From Campylobacter sp. RM16192 (GTDB lineage Bacteria > Campylobacterota > Campylobacteria > Campylobacterales > Campylobacteraceae): DNA of 64,000 nt. Where the stretch lies: positions 1,116,001 through 1,180,000 of the forward strand of contig NZ_CP012552.1 in NCBI RefSeq assembly GCF_004803855.2. The letters run 5' to 3'. The translations under genes and the position numbers were made by a program. Shown here one piece after another: positions 1-8,337 of the stretch (within the stretch, counting starts at the first letter, position 1; each line of letters begins with the position of its first letter). The notes under the pieces were generated by a model that saw only the letters and a list, made by a program, of their open reading frames with translations, searched no databases and was not told the DNA's origin.

Positions 1-74
1 AAGCTGATGATAGAACCATCAAGGCTTACTATGCCACTTTTTACACAGCCGTCAAAAAATGTTACAAATTTCAT
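1..74 (-). CDS. N-terminus of a possible fumarylacetoacetate hydrolase family protein (partial)
   Basis: Only the first 24 codons are present; the gene runs off the left edge. The ATG at 74 overlaps the TGA of the upstream methyltransferase gene (TGATG), and AAGGAG lies 5 bases upstream, so translation is probably coupled. The peptide starts MKFVTFFDGCVKSGIVSLDG, which resembles the amino end of FAH-family hydrolases of epsilonproteobacteria. That identification is a weak recollection and the catalytic part is outside the window. Confidence 0.4.
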   Translation of the reverse strand, partial: MKFVTFFDGCVKSGIVSLDGSIIS

Positions 75-1063
75 CATATCTCCTTATCAAACTCTATCAT
101 TTTAAATCTCTCGCCCAAAAACTCAGGGCTAGTTAGGAACTTAAACTGTTTTAAGAAGCTTTTATAAGCGCTCTCGCCACCGTTTTTAAGCACGTATTCA
201 AGCACCTCTGCGCCGCCGAATTCCACTATCGCTACGGAATGCTTTTTAAAGCTTTTAAATTTAAGCCCGCAGCTTTCAAACTCCTCTTCAACCTGCGCGA
301 AATTAACATCATAAGTTATATCGCTTATGCCGAAATACTCTTTTAAATTTGCAAGCTCAAAAGGGCTAAAAACCTTGTGATCTTTGTAAACTCTAAGCGT
401 TATATCATCTCGCCTGCTCATATCTCCATAGTCAAAAGTGATGAATTTAAGCCTATTTGCACAGTTTTTAATGTCATTCGCAAACTCCTTGAGCCCAAGC
501 ATAACTTCGCCTTTATTAACGCCAAATTTTTTGCAAGTTGCTAAAGTGTCGCTATTTATGCTATCCCAAAAGAGCTCATCATCTTTCACATAAAGCATTT
601 TACCACCATCCACCACTTCACAAGCAAAGCAATCAAGAAGCTCGTTTGAGATGAAAAAAGCCTCGTTAAACCCACACTCTTTAAGGCTATTAAAGTGTTT
701 TACGCATACTTCATCACCAAATTTTTGCTTGAAATTTTGAGTTTGGATCTCTTTTAAATTTTCATGCGGTTCGATGATATTAAATTTTAGCGTTTTTAAA
801 ATTTCAGGTCTGAAGGTAAAGATTCCGCTTATAAAATCACACATCATGGCGCCGTCGTTTGCACCTATCTCAACGATATTTACATGCGGTGAGAATTCGC
901 CTTTTCCAACTAAATTTAAAAAATGATAAGCAAGCGTGACGCCAAAAAGAGGTCCGACGCTAACGGAAGTGTAAAAATCCCCGCTTTTGCCTACTCTAGC
1001 GGGGGATTTATAGTAGTTTTCATTTAGCCACTCGTTAAAATACGAGCTAAATTTTATACTCAC
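74..1063 (-). CDS. MidA/NDUFAF7-like class I SAM-dependent methyltransferase
   Basis: About 329 aa. The order KSGDFYTSVSVGPLFG (about residues 27-42) followed by the SAM-binding VEIGANDGAMMCDF is the hallmark of the DUF185/COG1565 MidA family, whose mitochondrial member methylates an arginine of a complex I subunit. The bacterial substrate is unknown. GTG at 1063 is the likely start (AAAAGG 6 bases upstream); a TTG three bases further upstream is the alternative. The start lies inside the 3' end of argD, and the stop overlaps the next gene, so argD, this gene and the hydrolase-like gene form one minus-strand operon. Confidence 0.8.
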   Translation of the reverse strand: MSIKFSSYFNEWLNENYYKSPARVGKSGDFYTSVSVGPLFGVTLAYHFLNLVGKGEFSPHVNIVEIGANDGAMMCDFISGIFTFRPEILKTLKFNIIEPHENLKEIQTQNFKQKFGDEVCVKHFNSLKECGFNEAFFISNELLDCFACEVVDGGKMLYVKDDELFWDSINSDTLATCKKFGVNKGEVMLGLKEFANDIKNCANRLKFITFDYGDMSRRDDITLRVYKDHKVFSPFELANLKEYFGISDITYDVNFAQVEEEFESCGLKFKSFKKHSVAIVEFGGAEVLEYVLKNGGESAYKSFLKQFKFLTSPEFLGERFKMIEFDKEI

Positions 1064-2210
1064 CAAGAGCCTTTTGAAGTCTTTTAAAGCCCTCTTTTAT
1101 CTCGCTTTTTTTCATATTTAAAGGCGGCAAAAATCTAAGCGTACTTGTGCCTGATTTAAGCACCAAAACGCGGTTTTTAGCGGCTAGCTTTATGATGTCT
1201 GCTAAATTTACGCCTTCATGAAGCACTAACCCTAGCATGAGTCCAAGACCCTCTTTTTGCTTTATAGCTTTTGGAAATTTAGCGCATAGCTCGTCTAAAT
1301 TTTCGTTAAAAATTTCTATCTGCTTATCTATCTTGCCGCTTTTTTTAAGCTTCTTAAGCTCATCTAGTGCAGTTAGCGCAGTAGCAGTTGCTAAGAAATT
1401 GCCTCCAAAAGTTGAGCCGTGATCGCCTGGTTCAAATATCTCTTTTTTGCTTACGCAAACACCTATCGGCACGCCAGCGCCAAGCCCTTTGGCAAAGGTT
1501 ATGATGTCAGGCTTTAAGCCGTAAAGTTTAGAAGTCACAAACTCGCCCGTTCTAAATACTCCGCACTGCACCTCATCGGTTATAAGAAGCAAGTCTTTCT
1601 CCTTTAAAACCTTTGCGAGGCGTTTTACTTCGCTCTTATCAAGTGCGTTTATACCGCCCTCGCCTTGAACAAGCTCTATCATAACGGCAACGGTTTTTTC
1701 GCTTATATTTTCAATTATCTCGCTGATACTGCCGTAAAATTTAAAGCCATCGATATAAGGAGCGTAAATTTCGGGATGAAATTTATCTTGACCGGTTAGC
1801 TTTAAGGTCGCAAGAGTTCTGCCATGAAAGGAGTTTGCAAGGCTTATGATCTCAAATTTCTTCTCTTTAAAATTTGTCGCACCATACTTTCTGGCTAGCT
1901 TTATGGCGCACTCGTTTGCCTCTGCACCGGAATTGCAAAAGAAGCTAAAGGTTTTAAAGCCGAGCATTTTTGAAATCTGCTTTGCAAGCTTTTCTTGCGG
2001 TTTTATGCGGTATATGTTTGAGCTGTGAAGTATCTTGCCCGCTTGTTCGCTTATGGTTTTTACAATTCTTTTATGAGCGTATCCGAGCGAATTTACGCCG
2101 ATACCCGAGGCAAAATCGATATAATCTCTGCCCTTTGCGTCAAAAAGCACAGAGCCCTCGCCCCTTTCAAATCCAAAATCAAATCTTGCATAAGTGTTTA
2201 AAAGATACAT
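1047..2210 (-). CDS. argD: Acetylornithine aminotransferase
   Basis: A 387-aa class III PLP-dependent aminotransferase that transfers an amino group from glutamate to N-acetylglutamate semialdehyde in arginine synthesis. Visible hallmarks are the substrate loop SGIGVNSLGYAHK, the PLP-phosphate region CNSGAEANECAIKLAR, the PLP-ring aspartate in LLITDEVQCGVFRTG and the Schiff-base lysine in ITFAKGLGAGVPIG. Length is normal for ArgD. Some homologues also act on succinyldiaminopimelate in lysine synthesis, and the sequence alone does not exclude that. The 3' end overlaps the MidA-like gene. Confidence 0.95.
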   Translation of the reverse strand: MYLLNTYARFDFGFERGEGSVLFDAKGRDYIDFASGIGVNSLGYAHKRIVKTISEQAGKILHSSNIYRIKPQEKLAKQISKMLGFKTFSFFCNSGAEANECAIKLARKYGATNFKEKKFEIISLANSFHGRTLATLKLTGQDKFHPEIYAPYIDGFKFYGSISEIIENISEKTVAVMIELVQGEGGINALDKSEVKRLAKVLKEKDLLLITDEVQCGVFRTGEFVTSKLYGLKPDIITFAKGLGAGVPIGVCVSKKEIFEPGDHGSTFGGNFLATATALTALDELKKLKKSGKIDKQIEIFNENLDELCAKFPKAIKQKEGLGLMLGLVLHEGVNLADIIKLAAKNRVLVLKSGTSTLRFLPPLNMKKSEIKEGFKRLQKALGEYKI

Positions 2211-2221
2211 CTTTACTCCTT

Positions 2222-2839
2222 TTAATCAAGTGTCGGCAGGTGCCAACCTCTATAATACGCCAGAAGTCTAAAAACCACTCCAACGGCAAAAAGCCCCATT
2301 ATCCACCATATGTTATTAAGCCCGAAGTTATGCATGACATAATACACAGCTCCAACCACGATACTAACGGTCGCGTAAAGACCCGTTTTTAAAAACCAAG
2401 GAACTTCGTTAAATAAAACATCACGCAAAATTCCGCCGCCGACACCGTTGCAAAGCGCAAGCATAACAACTCCAAAGATATTATATCCATACTGCAAGGC
2501 GATTATCGCTCCGACGATAGAAAAGCTTACCAGATCCACGGCGTCTGTCGTTACAAAAAGGAATTTCTTCTCTATATCGCTACGCTTGTGAATCCTAAAA
2601 AGAGCGGAGAGAACAAGCATAGATATAACTATAATGCAAGGCATGTAGTGGGTAAACGAGTATAGCGGTCTGGATACTATGGTATCTCTCATAAATCCTC
2701 CGCCAAGCGCCGTCAGTAGCGCCGAGACAAATATGCCAAGCCAGTCGCAATTTCTCTTAACCGCAAACAAAAACCCGCTAACCGCCGCAGATGCGATACC
2801 GATATATTCAGGTATTAAAAAAATTTGTAAATCGTCCAT
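2222..2839 (-). CDS. TRIC-type cation channel family protein (YadS/UPF0126)
   Basis: 205 aa, almost entirely hydrophobic, with about seven membrane spans. It carries the two pseudo-symmetric motifs of the prokaryotic TRIC family, GGGFMRDTI in the first half and GGGILRDVLF in the second. Family members are trimeric potassium-permeable channels. It lies 11 bp upstream of argD on the same strand and could be co-transcribed; no functional link is evident. Confidence 0.85.
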   Translation of the reverse strand: MDDLQIFLIPEYIGIASAAVSGFLFAVKRNCDWLGIFVSALLTALGGGFMRDTIVSRPLYSFTHYMPCIIVISMLVLSALFRIHKRSDIEKKFLFVTTDAVDLVSFSIVGAIIALQYGYNIFGVVMLALCNGVGGGILRDVLFNEVPWFLKTGLYATVSIVVGAVYYVMHNFGLNNIWWIMGLFAVGVVFRLLAYYRGWHLPTLD

Positions 2840-2933
2840 AAAAGCTCTAAGGTTAAAATTTAAAGAGTATTTTACATGCTTAAGCTATAAATTCGGTTGA
2901 AATTTGAAAATTTCATGTTTGCCAAGCCAAATT

Positions 2934-4046
2934 TCAAAAAGCAACTTTAAACTCGGTCATGCCGCCACTACTCTTGCAGCTTACTTTAAATTTGAGCTCG
3001 TCGCAAAATTTCTTAACGATATTAAGCCCTATGCCAAAGCCACCGCTCGTCTCGTCAAAGCGGGTATAAAGATCAAAGATGTGGGGCAAATTTTCCTTTG
3101 CTATGCCCTGTCCGCTATTTGTGATAACAAGAGCTTTTTTATCAAGCTTCACGCTTACATCTCCGCCTTCGTTTGAGTATTTCACGGCGTTGCTTAAGAG
3201 GTTATCAACTATCTTTCGCACCTTAAATTTTGAAGTTACAAGCGTGACATCCTTGATATCGGCGGTTAAATTTATGCCTTTTTGCTTTAAATTTAGTGAG
3301 AAAAACTCAAGCCTCTCGCTTACTATATGAGCTAAATTTACCTCTTCATTCTCTTCGTATTTTTTATTTAATCTTAAGATCGTAAGATCTTCGTATAAAT
3401 TTGATATCGTATGCGCGGCGGTTTTGATATTGCCAAGATATTTTTCAGGATCGGTTTTAAATAGCTCTATACTCATCAAAATCACGCTTAAAGGAGTGTT
3501 TATCTCGTGAGTCGTATCGCGGATAAATCCGTCTAAAAACTCTATCTTTGCGTATAGTGGACGCAGAGATAGCCTGATGATAAGATAAGCTATTAGCAAG
3601 ATCGCAGCCAAAACTCCAAGCGAAACGAGCAAAATTTGAGCCTTGAGTGCCAAGAGTTTAACCTTAACATCAGCACGCTTAATGGCTACTAGATACTCGT
3701 TTTGACCCTTTTTATCATGGACTCTAAACTGCACAACATTTTCTTCGCCGTCCATGTAGTTACGCCCCATTCCCTGCTTTGGCTTAAAGTCATCTTCTAT
3801 CACTTCGCCCGTTTTTAAATTTACGACATAAGCTTTCATATCGTCAAAGTCATCATCATCAAGCTCGCCGTTGTTGTGAAGTTTTATCTGAAGTTCGCGC
3901 TTAAAATCCCTAAAATCAAATGCGTCCTTGTCCATTATGAAGTGTTTTTCTCTATCATAAAAAACTTTGCCGAAAAATACTAAAAACGCAACGCTGGTTA
4001 GAAAATAGAGCAAAAATATTGGCAAAACGTGGCGTTTTTTAAACAT
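2934..4046 (-). CDS. Sensor histidine kinase
   Basis: 370 aa. One membrane helix at about 7-27, a periplasmic segment rich in Asp/Glu (about 28-135, with the acidic run ELDDDDFDD), a second helix at about 137-158, then the HisKA box with His180 in TTHEINTPLS. The HATPase part shows an N box (DNLLSNAVKYS) and G boxes (NSGQGIA, GGFGIGLNIV). The start overlaps the end of the response-regulator gene by 8 bp, so the two are a coupled pair. The acidic sensor loop and the His/Met/Cys-tailed secreted protein upstream suggest a metal or envelope-stress signal (inference). Confidence 0.9.
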   Translation of the reverse strand: MFKKRHVLPIFLLYFLTSVAFLVFFGKVFYDREKHFIMDKDAFDFRDFKRELQIKLHNNGELDDDDFDDMKAYVVNLKTGEVIEDDFKPKQGMGRNYMDGEENVVQFRVHDKKGQNEYLVAIKRADVKVKLLALKAQILLVSLGVLAAILLIAYLIIRLSLRPLYAKIEFLDGFIRDTTHEINTPLSVILMSIELFKTDPEKYLGNIKTAAHTISNLYEDLTILRLNKKYEENEEVNLAHIVSERLEFFSLNLKQKGINLTADIKDVTLVTSKFKVRKIVDNLLSNAVKYSNEGGDVSVKLDKKALVITNSGQGIAKENLPHIFDLYTRFDETSGGFGIGLNIVKKFCDELKFKVSCKSSGGMTEFKVAF

Positions 4047-4704
4047 ATCTATATCCTAGCTTTGATGCGCTTACTATACGCTCTTTGCCAAGAATTTTGC
4101 GCAGTTCGGTTATATAAACGCGCAAACTAAGCTCGCTTGGACTCTCGTCATAGTCCCAAATTTGCTCATAAATTTCATCTCTGCTTATGAATCTATCTTT
4201 GTTTTTAAGCAGCAGAGTTAAAAGTTTGGCTTGTTTTTTAGGCATGGTTACTATCTCTTCGCCCTTATAGAGCACTCCTTGCTTCATATCAAAGCTGAAA
4301 TTTTCATCAAGCATTTCAAATTCACTTACGTTATGCACAAATGTTCTTTTAAGGATATTATTTACGCGCAAAAGCAGCTCTTTAAGCTCAAAAGGCTTTT
4401 TGATATAGTCGTCACAACCGCTCAAAAAGCCCTTTTGAAGATCGTTTATGGTGTTTAAAGATGTGGTAAATATACAAGGAGTAAGCCTTCTAGCCTCTCT
4501 TAGCTCTTTTAGTAGCTCAAAGCCGTTGCCGCCGATGATTTTAACGTCAAATATCCATAGGTCAAAGCTATTTTCATAGGCTAGATCCAAAGCCTCATTG
4601 TAGCTTTTGACACCCTCTACCTCAAAATTTTCGCTTCTAAGATACGAACACATCATATCAAGCAGCATCGCCTCATCTTCAACTACTAAAATTTTAGCCA
4701 CCAT
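4039..4704 (-). CDS. OmpR/PhoB-type response regulator
   Basis: 221 aa. The receiver domain has the acidic pocket VVEDE near the start, phospho-acceptor Asp53 in WIFDVK and Lys102 in DYIKKPFE. The C-terminal winged helix ends ELRVYITELRKIL-like and YRYV. It is paired with the kinase that overlaps its 3' end. Its regulon is unknown, but the adjacent small secreted paralogues on the same strand upstream are natural candidates. Confidence 0.92.
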   Translation of the reverse strand: MVAKILVVEDEAMLLDMMCSYLRSENFEVEGVKSYNEALDLAYENSFDLWIFDVKIIGGNGFELLKELREARRLTPCIFTTSLNTINDLQKGFLSGCDDYIKKPFELKELLLRVNNILKRTFVHNVSEFEMLDENFSFDMKQGVLYKGEEIVTMPKKQAKLLTLLLKNKDRFISRDEIYEQIWDYDESPSELSLRVYITELRKILGKERIVSASKLGYRYV

Positions 4705-4805
4705 TACTCCTTAAGCTAAATTTAGAGATATTACTATTTTTGGTTTTAATAAAGCATAAATTTTAGCTTTAAGCACTTGAGCCAAAGGACGCAAGAGCCA
4801 TAAAT

Positions 4806-5321
4806 TTACTGCCACATACAGCCAAAGCCTGCACCATATCCCTGCGCGCCGTTTTTATTCATACCCATTCCTTGTACTTGATTCATACCGCAATTAAAAT
4901 TTTGATTGCAGTTTTGATAAGCTTTCATCTTGTGTCCTTTGCCTGATTTATAGTGCCGGCCGTGACCGCTACCTTGACTTCCGCCATAGGCGTAAAATCC
5001 CATTTCACGAGCCTCTTTTACGCTTAAAGCGTCTATTTTATCCCTCATCATTGCTCTATACTCTTGCATAAATTTTACTCTCTCATCAGGACTCATCGCA
5101 GACATCTTCTGTCTCATCTGCTCTCTAAAGTCGCCTCTTATATCCTCTATCTGCGAATCAAGCTTGCCTGCGCGCTTATGAATTTCAAACGAAATTTCAC
5201 TTAGCGTCTTTGCGTCCGCACCCGCAACCATACTGTTTAACTGCTCGTTTGAGCTATCGCTAATCGAGCCTGCAAACAAACTTCCTGCGATTAATATCGC
5301 GATTAAACCTAACTTTTTCAT
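4806..5321 (-). CDS. Secreted DUF1104-like protein with Cys/Met/His-rich tail
   Basis: 171 aa with a clear signal peptide (LIAILIAGSLFAGS). Residues about 25-110 form a helical domain of the DUF1104 type seen in Helicobacter and Campylobacter, with ADAKTLSEISFEIHKRAGKL and LSVKEAREMG. The tail from about 115 is Gly-rich with several His (SGHGRHYKSGKGHK), three Cys and many Met, suggesting metal binding. Small periplasmic helical proteins with metal-binding ends beside a two-component system recall Spy/CpxP/ZraP (analogy only). It shares its core with the gene at 5514-5861. Confidence 0.7.
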   Translation of the reverse strand: MKKLGLIAILIAGSLFAGSISDSSNEQLNSMVAGADAKTLSEISFEIHKRAGKLDSQIEDIRGDFREQMRQKMSAMSPDERVKFMQEYRAMMRDKIDALSVKEAREMGFYAYGGSQGSGHGRHYKSGKGHKMKAYQNCNQNFNCGMNQVQGMGMNKNGAQGYGAGFGCMWQ

Positions 5322-5471
5322 CTTCTCTCCTTGTGTTGAAATGTAAGTGAAGTATAAAGAAAAGTTGTGAAGGAAAAGTTAAGCAAAATTTATAAAATAA
5401 TCTATAGTGTGAATTTAAATTTATCTTTTTAGTTAAATTTAGTATGTAAATTTGAGATTATAAGAAAGTCA

Positions 5472-5499
5472 AATTTGACCGAGTAGTTTCGGTCAAATT
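5472..5499 (-). terminator. Hairpin after the small DUF1104-like gene
   Basis: A perfect 11-bp inverted repeat (AATTTGACCGA / TCGGTCAAATT) with a 6-base loop, 15 bp past the stop of the gene ending at 5514. It lacks a long U tract, so it could be a weak terminator or an RNA stabiliser. Confidence 0.6.
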
Positions 5500-5513
5500 C
5501 TGTATTGTTTAGA

Positions 5514-5861
5514 TTAAATTTCTATAGGCTTAAGTGCCAGTTCGTTTGCCTCTTTAACGCTTAAATTTAAGACTTTTTCATTGTAGCTGGCGATAAATTT
5601 TTCTTTAAATTTCACTTGCTCGTCTTGGCTTATAGAGGCTATTTTCTTATCAAACTCGGACTTAAAGTCTTGCTTTGAAGCCTCGGCCTCAACTCTTAGC
5701 TTGGCAGCTCTTTTATCTATCTCAAATGAAATTTCGCCCAAAGTCTTAGCATCGGCGTTTTTTATCATTTTGGCAAATCCGCACGACTGAGCCTTGTCAA
5801 ATTTCGCCGATAAATAGGCTTTAAAAGCAACTAATATACTCATGATTTTTAATCTTTTCAT
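5514..5861 (-). CDS. Small DUF1104-like paralogue
   Basis: 115 aa. The hydrophobic start (IMSILVAFKAYLSA) is a poor signal peptide or a membrane anchor. Its core aligns directly with the neighbouring 171-aa protein: ADAKTLGEISFEIDKRAAKL against ADAKTLSEISFEIHKRAGKL, and LSVKEANELAL against LSVKEAREMG. It lacks the metal-rich tail. The two genes look like a tandem duplication followed by divergence. Function unknown. Confidence 0.65.
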   Translation of the reverse strand: MKRLKIMSILVAFKAYLSAKFDKAQSCGFAKMIKNADAKTLGEISFEIDKRAAKLRVEAEASKQDFKSEFDKKIASISQDEQVKFKEKFIASYNEKVLNLSVKEANELALKPIEI

Positions 5862-5928
5862 ATTTTCTCCTTAGAAGTTATGAAAAGATTTTAAAAAGAA
5901 GTTGTGAAGAAAAAGTTAAGTCGTCAAA

Positions 5929-6735
5929 CTAAAAAAGAGCGTTTATCTTTTTGATGAAATTTATCGGATTTACCTGCACTGAGTTTACGATAACGCCAAA
6001 ATGAAGATGAGGGCCGCTAACTCTGCCGGTAGCTCCGCTTAGTCCGATAACCTCGCCCTTTGTTACCTTTTGATCCAGCTTAACGCCGATCTTATCTAGA
6101 TGATAATACTGAGTATAAATTCCCTCTCCGTGATCTATCACAACCGAGCCTCCAGCGTAGTATCTATCTTTTGCGATTACGACTATACCGTCATTGCTGG
6201 ACACTACAGGAGTGCCAATAGCCGCGCGAAAATCGGTTCCTGAGTGATAGCTTTTAACCAGCTCATTAAAAACCCTTGCGGTGCCAAATTCGCTTGTTAT
6301 AACAGAATCCATAGGAAGCATAAAAGTTGTATTAAATTTTAAACCATGGGTTTTGGTTGAATAAATTTTATTAGCTTCATTTCTCTCTTCCTCTATTCTT
6401 TTTAATAATTCTTTAGGAGGTGTAACCTTTGAGCTCTCGACACTTATCTTTTCTTTTTTGTATTGACCATTAATAACTTTAAAAATAATCTCATCTATAT
6501 CTCCATTAAAATCATTTCTTAAGATTATTTCACCCTTTTTATAATACCCTGCAGTAACTATAGTAAATTTTATATTTTCATCTGATGGATTGCTAAGCCA
6601 CTCTCTTTTCTTGCTATCCACCGTTAATGTACCGGCAAATTTCGATTCAATCTTAGCTATCTGTATATCTCCGTTTATTATATCCTGAGCCATAATATTA
6701 AATGATATAAAAATTATTAAAAATATACTTTTCAT
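5929..6735 (-). CDS. M23-family zinc metallopeptidase (peptidoglycan endopeptidase)
   Basis: 268 aa. A hydrophobic signal-like segment is at 2-16. The C-terminal LytM domain has the zinc ligands of HSGTDFRA and the GPHLHFGV motif, so the active site looks complete. The ~140-residue N-terminal part is beta-rich and probably controls access to the site. Such enzymes cut peptide crosslinks and set cell shape in Helicobacter and Campylobacter (Csd/Pgp3 group), but which paralogue this is cannot be told here. Confidence 0.85.
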   Translation of the reverse strand: MKSIFLIIFISFNIMAQDIINGDIQIAKIESKFAGTLTVDSKKREWLSNPSDENIKFTIVTAGYYKKGEIILRNDFNGDIDEIIFKVINGQYKKEKISVESSKVTPPKELLKRIEEERNEANKIYSTKTHGLKFNTTFMLPMDSVITSEFGTARVFNELVKSYHSGTDFRAAIGTPVVSSNDGIVVIAKDRYYAGGSVVIDHGEGIYTQYYHLDKIGVKLDQKVTKGEVIGLSGATGRVSGPHLHFGVIVNSVQVNPINFIKKINALF

Positions 6736-6830
6736 AAAAATATTTATATTAAAAATTCAAAAATATTTTTTAAATTTAGTAAAAAAATAATATAATAGGA
6801 AACAAAAAATTATTAAAAAAGGAAAAGCTT

Positions 6831-7487
6831 ATGAATAAAATATTTAAACTTGTGCTTTGCATCTTAACGCTCTCTACTTTTGCATTTGCTGACTTCACAC
6901 AAAGTCAAAAGGTAAAAACATCATTAAATATACTTAACGACTTTGGAGTAAGCAAAAATAAGAAATTCAAAGACATTACAGGTATAGCAATAATTCCAAG
7001 CGTAGTAAAAAGCGGATTTGTAATATCTGGACATGAAGGTAAAGGAGTTTTTGTAGCCAAAAATGATGATAATGAATGGAGTTCGCCTATTTTTATAGAT
7101 TATAAAGGCGCTGGACTCGGAGCACAGGCAGGATATAAATCAGTTGATCTTATTTTACTTTTTAAATCAAGCAGATCTTGGGCTGGCTTAATTGATGGTA
7201 AAGGCTCAATAGACATTAGCGCCGATGTAGCATTATTTGGGATAGGACAAAAAACAGGGGTCTCAACAGATCTTCCTGAAATTTCCGCATGGGTATTAGA
7301 AAGAGGAAAGGCAAAGGGAGTATTTTTAGGGGTTAGTATAAACACATCTATGATGGTAGTAAATAATCAAGACACAAATGACTACTATGAGAGAATATAC
7401 GATATCGCTGATATTTATCACAATTCACCTAAAGACAGCAGATATACTCAAAAACTAAAAGAGATATTAAATAAATATTTTGAATAA
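6831..7487 (+). CDS. Secreted SYLF-domain (Ysc84/DUF500) protein
   Basis: 218 aa. The signal peptide (LVLCILTLSTFAFA) is followed by a helical stretch and the SYLF core: FKDITGIAIIPSVVKSGFVI, GHEGKGVFVA, a Gly-rich loop GAGLGAQAGY and IDISADVALFG. SYLF domains bind lipids in eukaryotes and are periplasmic or outer-membrane associated in bacteria, with unknown role. A good GGAAA ribosome site precedes ATG 6831. It is divergent from the M23 gene across a 95-bp AT-rich promoter region. Confidence 0.85.
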   Translation: MNKIFKLVLCILTLSTFAFADFTQSQKVKTSLNILNDFGVSKNKKFKDITGIAIIPSVVKSGFVISGHEGKGVFVAKNDDNEWSSPIFIDYKGAGLGAQAGYKSVDLILLFKSSRSWAGLIDGKGSIDISADVALFGIGQKTGVSTDLPEISAWVLERGKAKGVFLGVSINTSMMVVNNQDTNDYYERIYDIADIYHNSPKDSRYTQKLKEILNKYFE

Positions 7488-7495
7488 TTAAAAAT

Positions 7496-7522
7496 TATGG
7501 TTTAGCTTTAAGCTAAACCATA
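7496..7522. terminator. Bidirectional terminator between convergent genes
   Basis: A perfect 12-bp stem (TATGGTTTAGCT / AGCTAAACCATA) with a 3-base loop between the SYLF gene and the convergent small acidic gene. The right arm contains the stop codon of the minus-strand gene. Confidence 0.8.
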
Positions 7523-7722
7523 TAAAGTGATACAAATCTTTTTTTATTAATTGGAGAAAATTGTGTCATATACTCAAAAGCCTCTTCATAATCTCCATCT
7601 GTATACTTTGCAACCTCTTCAATAAGCTCAAAAAGCTCTTCGTCATCCATAGACTCAAAGCTACCTCTATTCTCCAGAACTTCAAGTAAAACGGCGTCTA
7701 ACTCAAGCTCGTCGTATGTCAT
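7513..7722 (-). CDS. Small acidic protein of unknown function
   Basis: 69 aa, strongly acidic (DELELDAVLLEVLENRG, MDDEELFELIEEVAKY), apparently all helical, with no signal peptide or metal-binding Cys. It is intact and has its own downstream terminator. I do not recognise a family. A role in metal metabolism is possible only because the fez-like operon starts 180 bp away. Confidence 0.6.
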   Translation of the reverse strand: MTYDELELDAVLLEVLENRGSFESMDDEELFELIEEVAKYTDGDYEEAFEYMTQFSPINKKRFVSLYMV

Positions 7723-7852
7723 TATCCTACCTTTGAAAGTTTTTTTGCGGAATTATGCCAAAAAAACCTTTATATTCGCTTATCAAATTTTCTTAAAATT
7801 TTTAAAAATTTTATATAAAAATTGTAATTTTATTCGCAAATCAGCTTATTTC

Positions 7853-7886
7853 ATTATAATCATGATAGCGATTATAAATTTATAAT
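7853..7886 (+). promoter_or_regulatory. Promoter and candidate Fur-type operator of the fez-like operon
   Basis: TATAAT at 7881-7886 lies 16 bp before the ATG of the Fur-family gene. Just upstream is an imperfect inverted repeat, ATTATAATC (7853-7861) against GATTATAAA (7870-7878), over the -35 position. AT-rich dyads of this kind are typical targets of Fur/PerR proteins, so autoregulation is likely (inference; no site has been tested). Confidence 0.4.
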
Positions 7887-7902
7887 AAAGAGTGGTAGTT
7901 GT

Positions 7903-8337
7903 ATGCAAAATTTTGAAAATTTTTACTCAAAATTTTCTACCTTTTTAAAAGATTTTAACCATAAGAATTCCAGGCAAAAAGAGGGAATTTTAAAAATCTT
8001 ATATACTAGCGAAGATCATTTAAGCGCTAGTGATATACAAGAGAAATTTTATCAAGAATTTAAAGAAAATATTAGCCTCACAGCAATATATCAATTTTTA
8101 AATTTCTTAGAAGAGATTGGACTGGGGATATCTTTTGAAAAGAGTGGAATTAGAAAATTTGAGCTAAATCTAAATTCACATCACGACCACTTAATCTGCA
8201 CAAAATGCGGTAAAATAGTAAGTTTTTACGATGAAACCATAGAAAATAGACAGGATATAATCTGCGAAAATAAAAAATTTAAAATAGAAGGCCATACGAT
8301 GATCTTATATGGAATTTGTAAAGAGTGTCAAAGATGA
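7903..8337 (+). CDS. Fur-family metalloregulator
   Basis: 144 aa. The N-terminal winged helix includes ILKILYTSEDHLSASDIQEKF and the recognition helix SLTAIYQFLNFLEEIGL. The C-terminal metal-binding half has HHDHLICTKCGKIVSFYDE, the HD-rich and CxxC structural-zinc motif of the family, and a second CKECQ pair. Its TGA overlaps the ATG of the following ATPase, so it is the first gene of the ferrosome-like operon and the likely iron-responsive repressor. Whether it is Fur, PerR or Zur in specificity cannot be read from sequence. Confidence 0.88.
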   Translation: MQNFENFYSKFSTFLKDFNHKNSRQKEGILKILYTSEDHLSASDIQEKFYQEFKENISLTAIYQFLNFLEEIGLGISFEKSGIRKFELNLNSHHDHLICTKCGKIVSFYDETIENRQDIICENKKFKIEGHTMILYGICKECQR

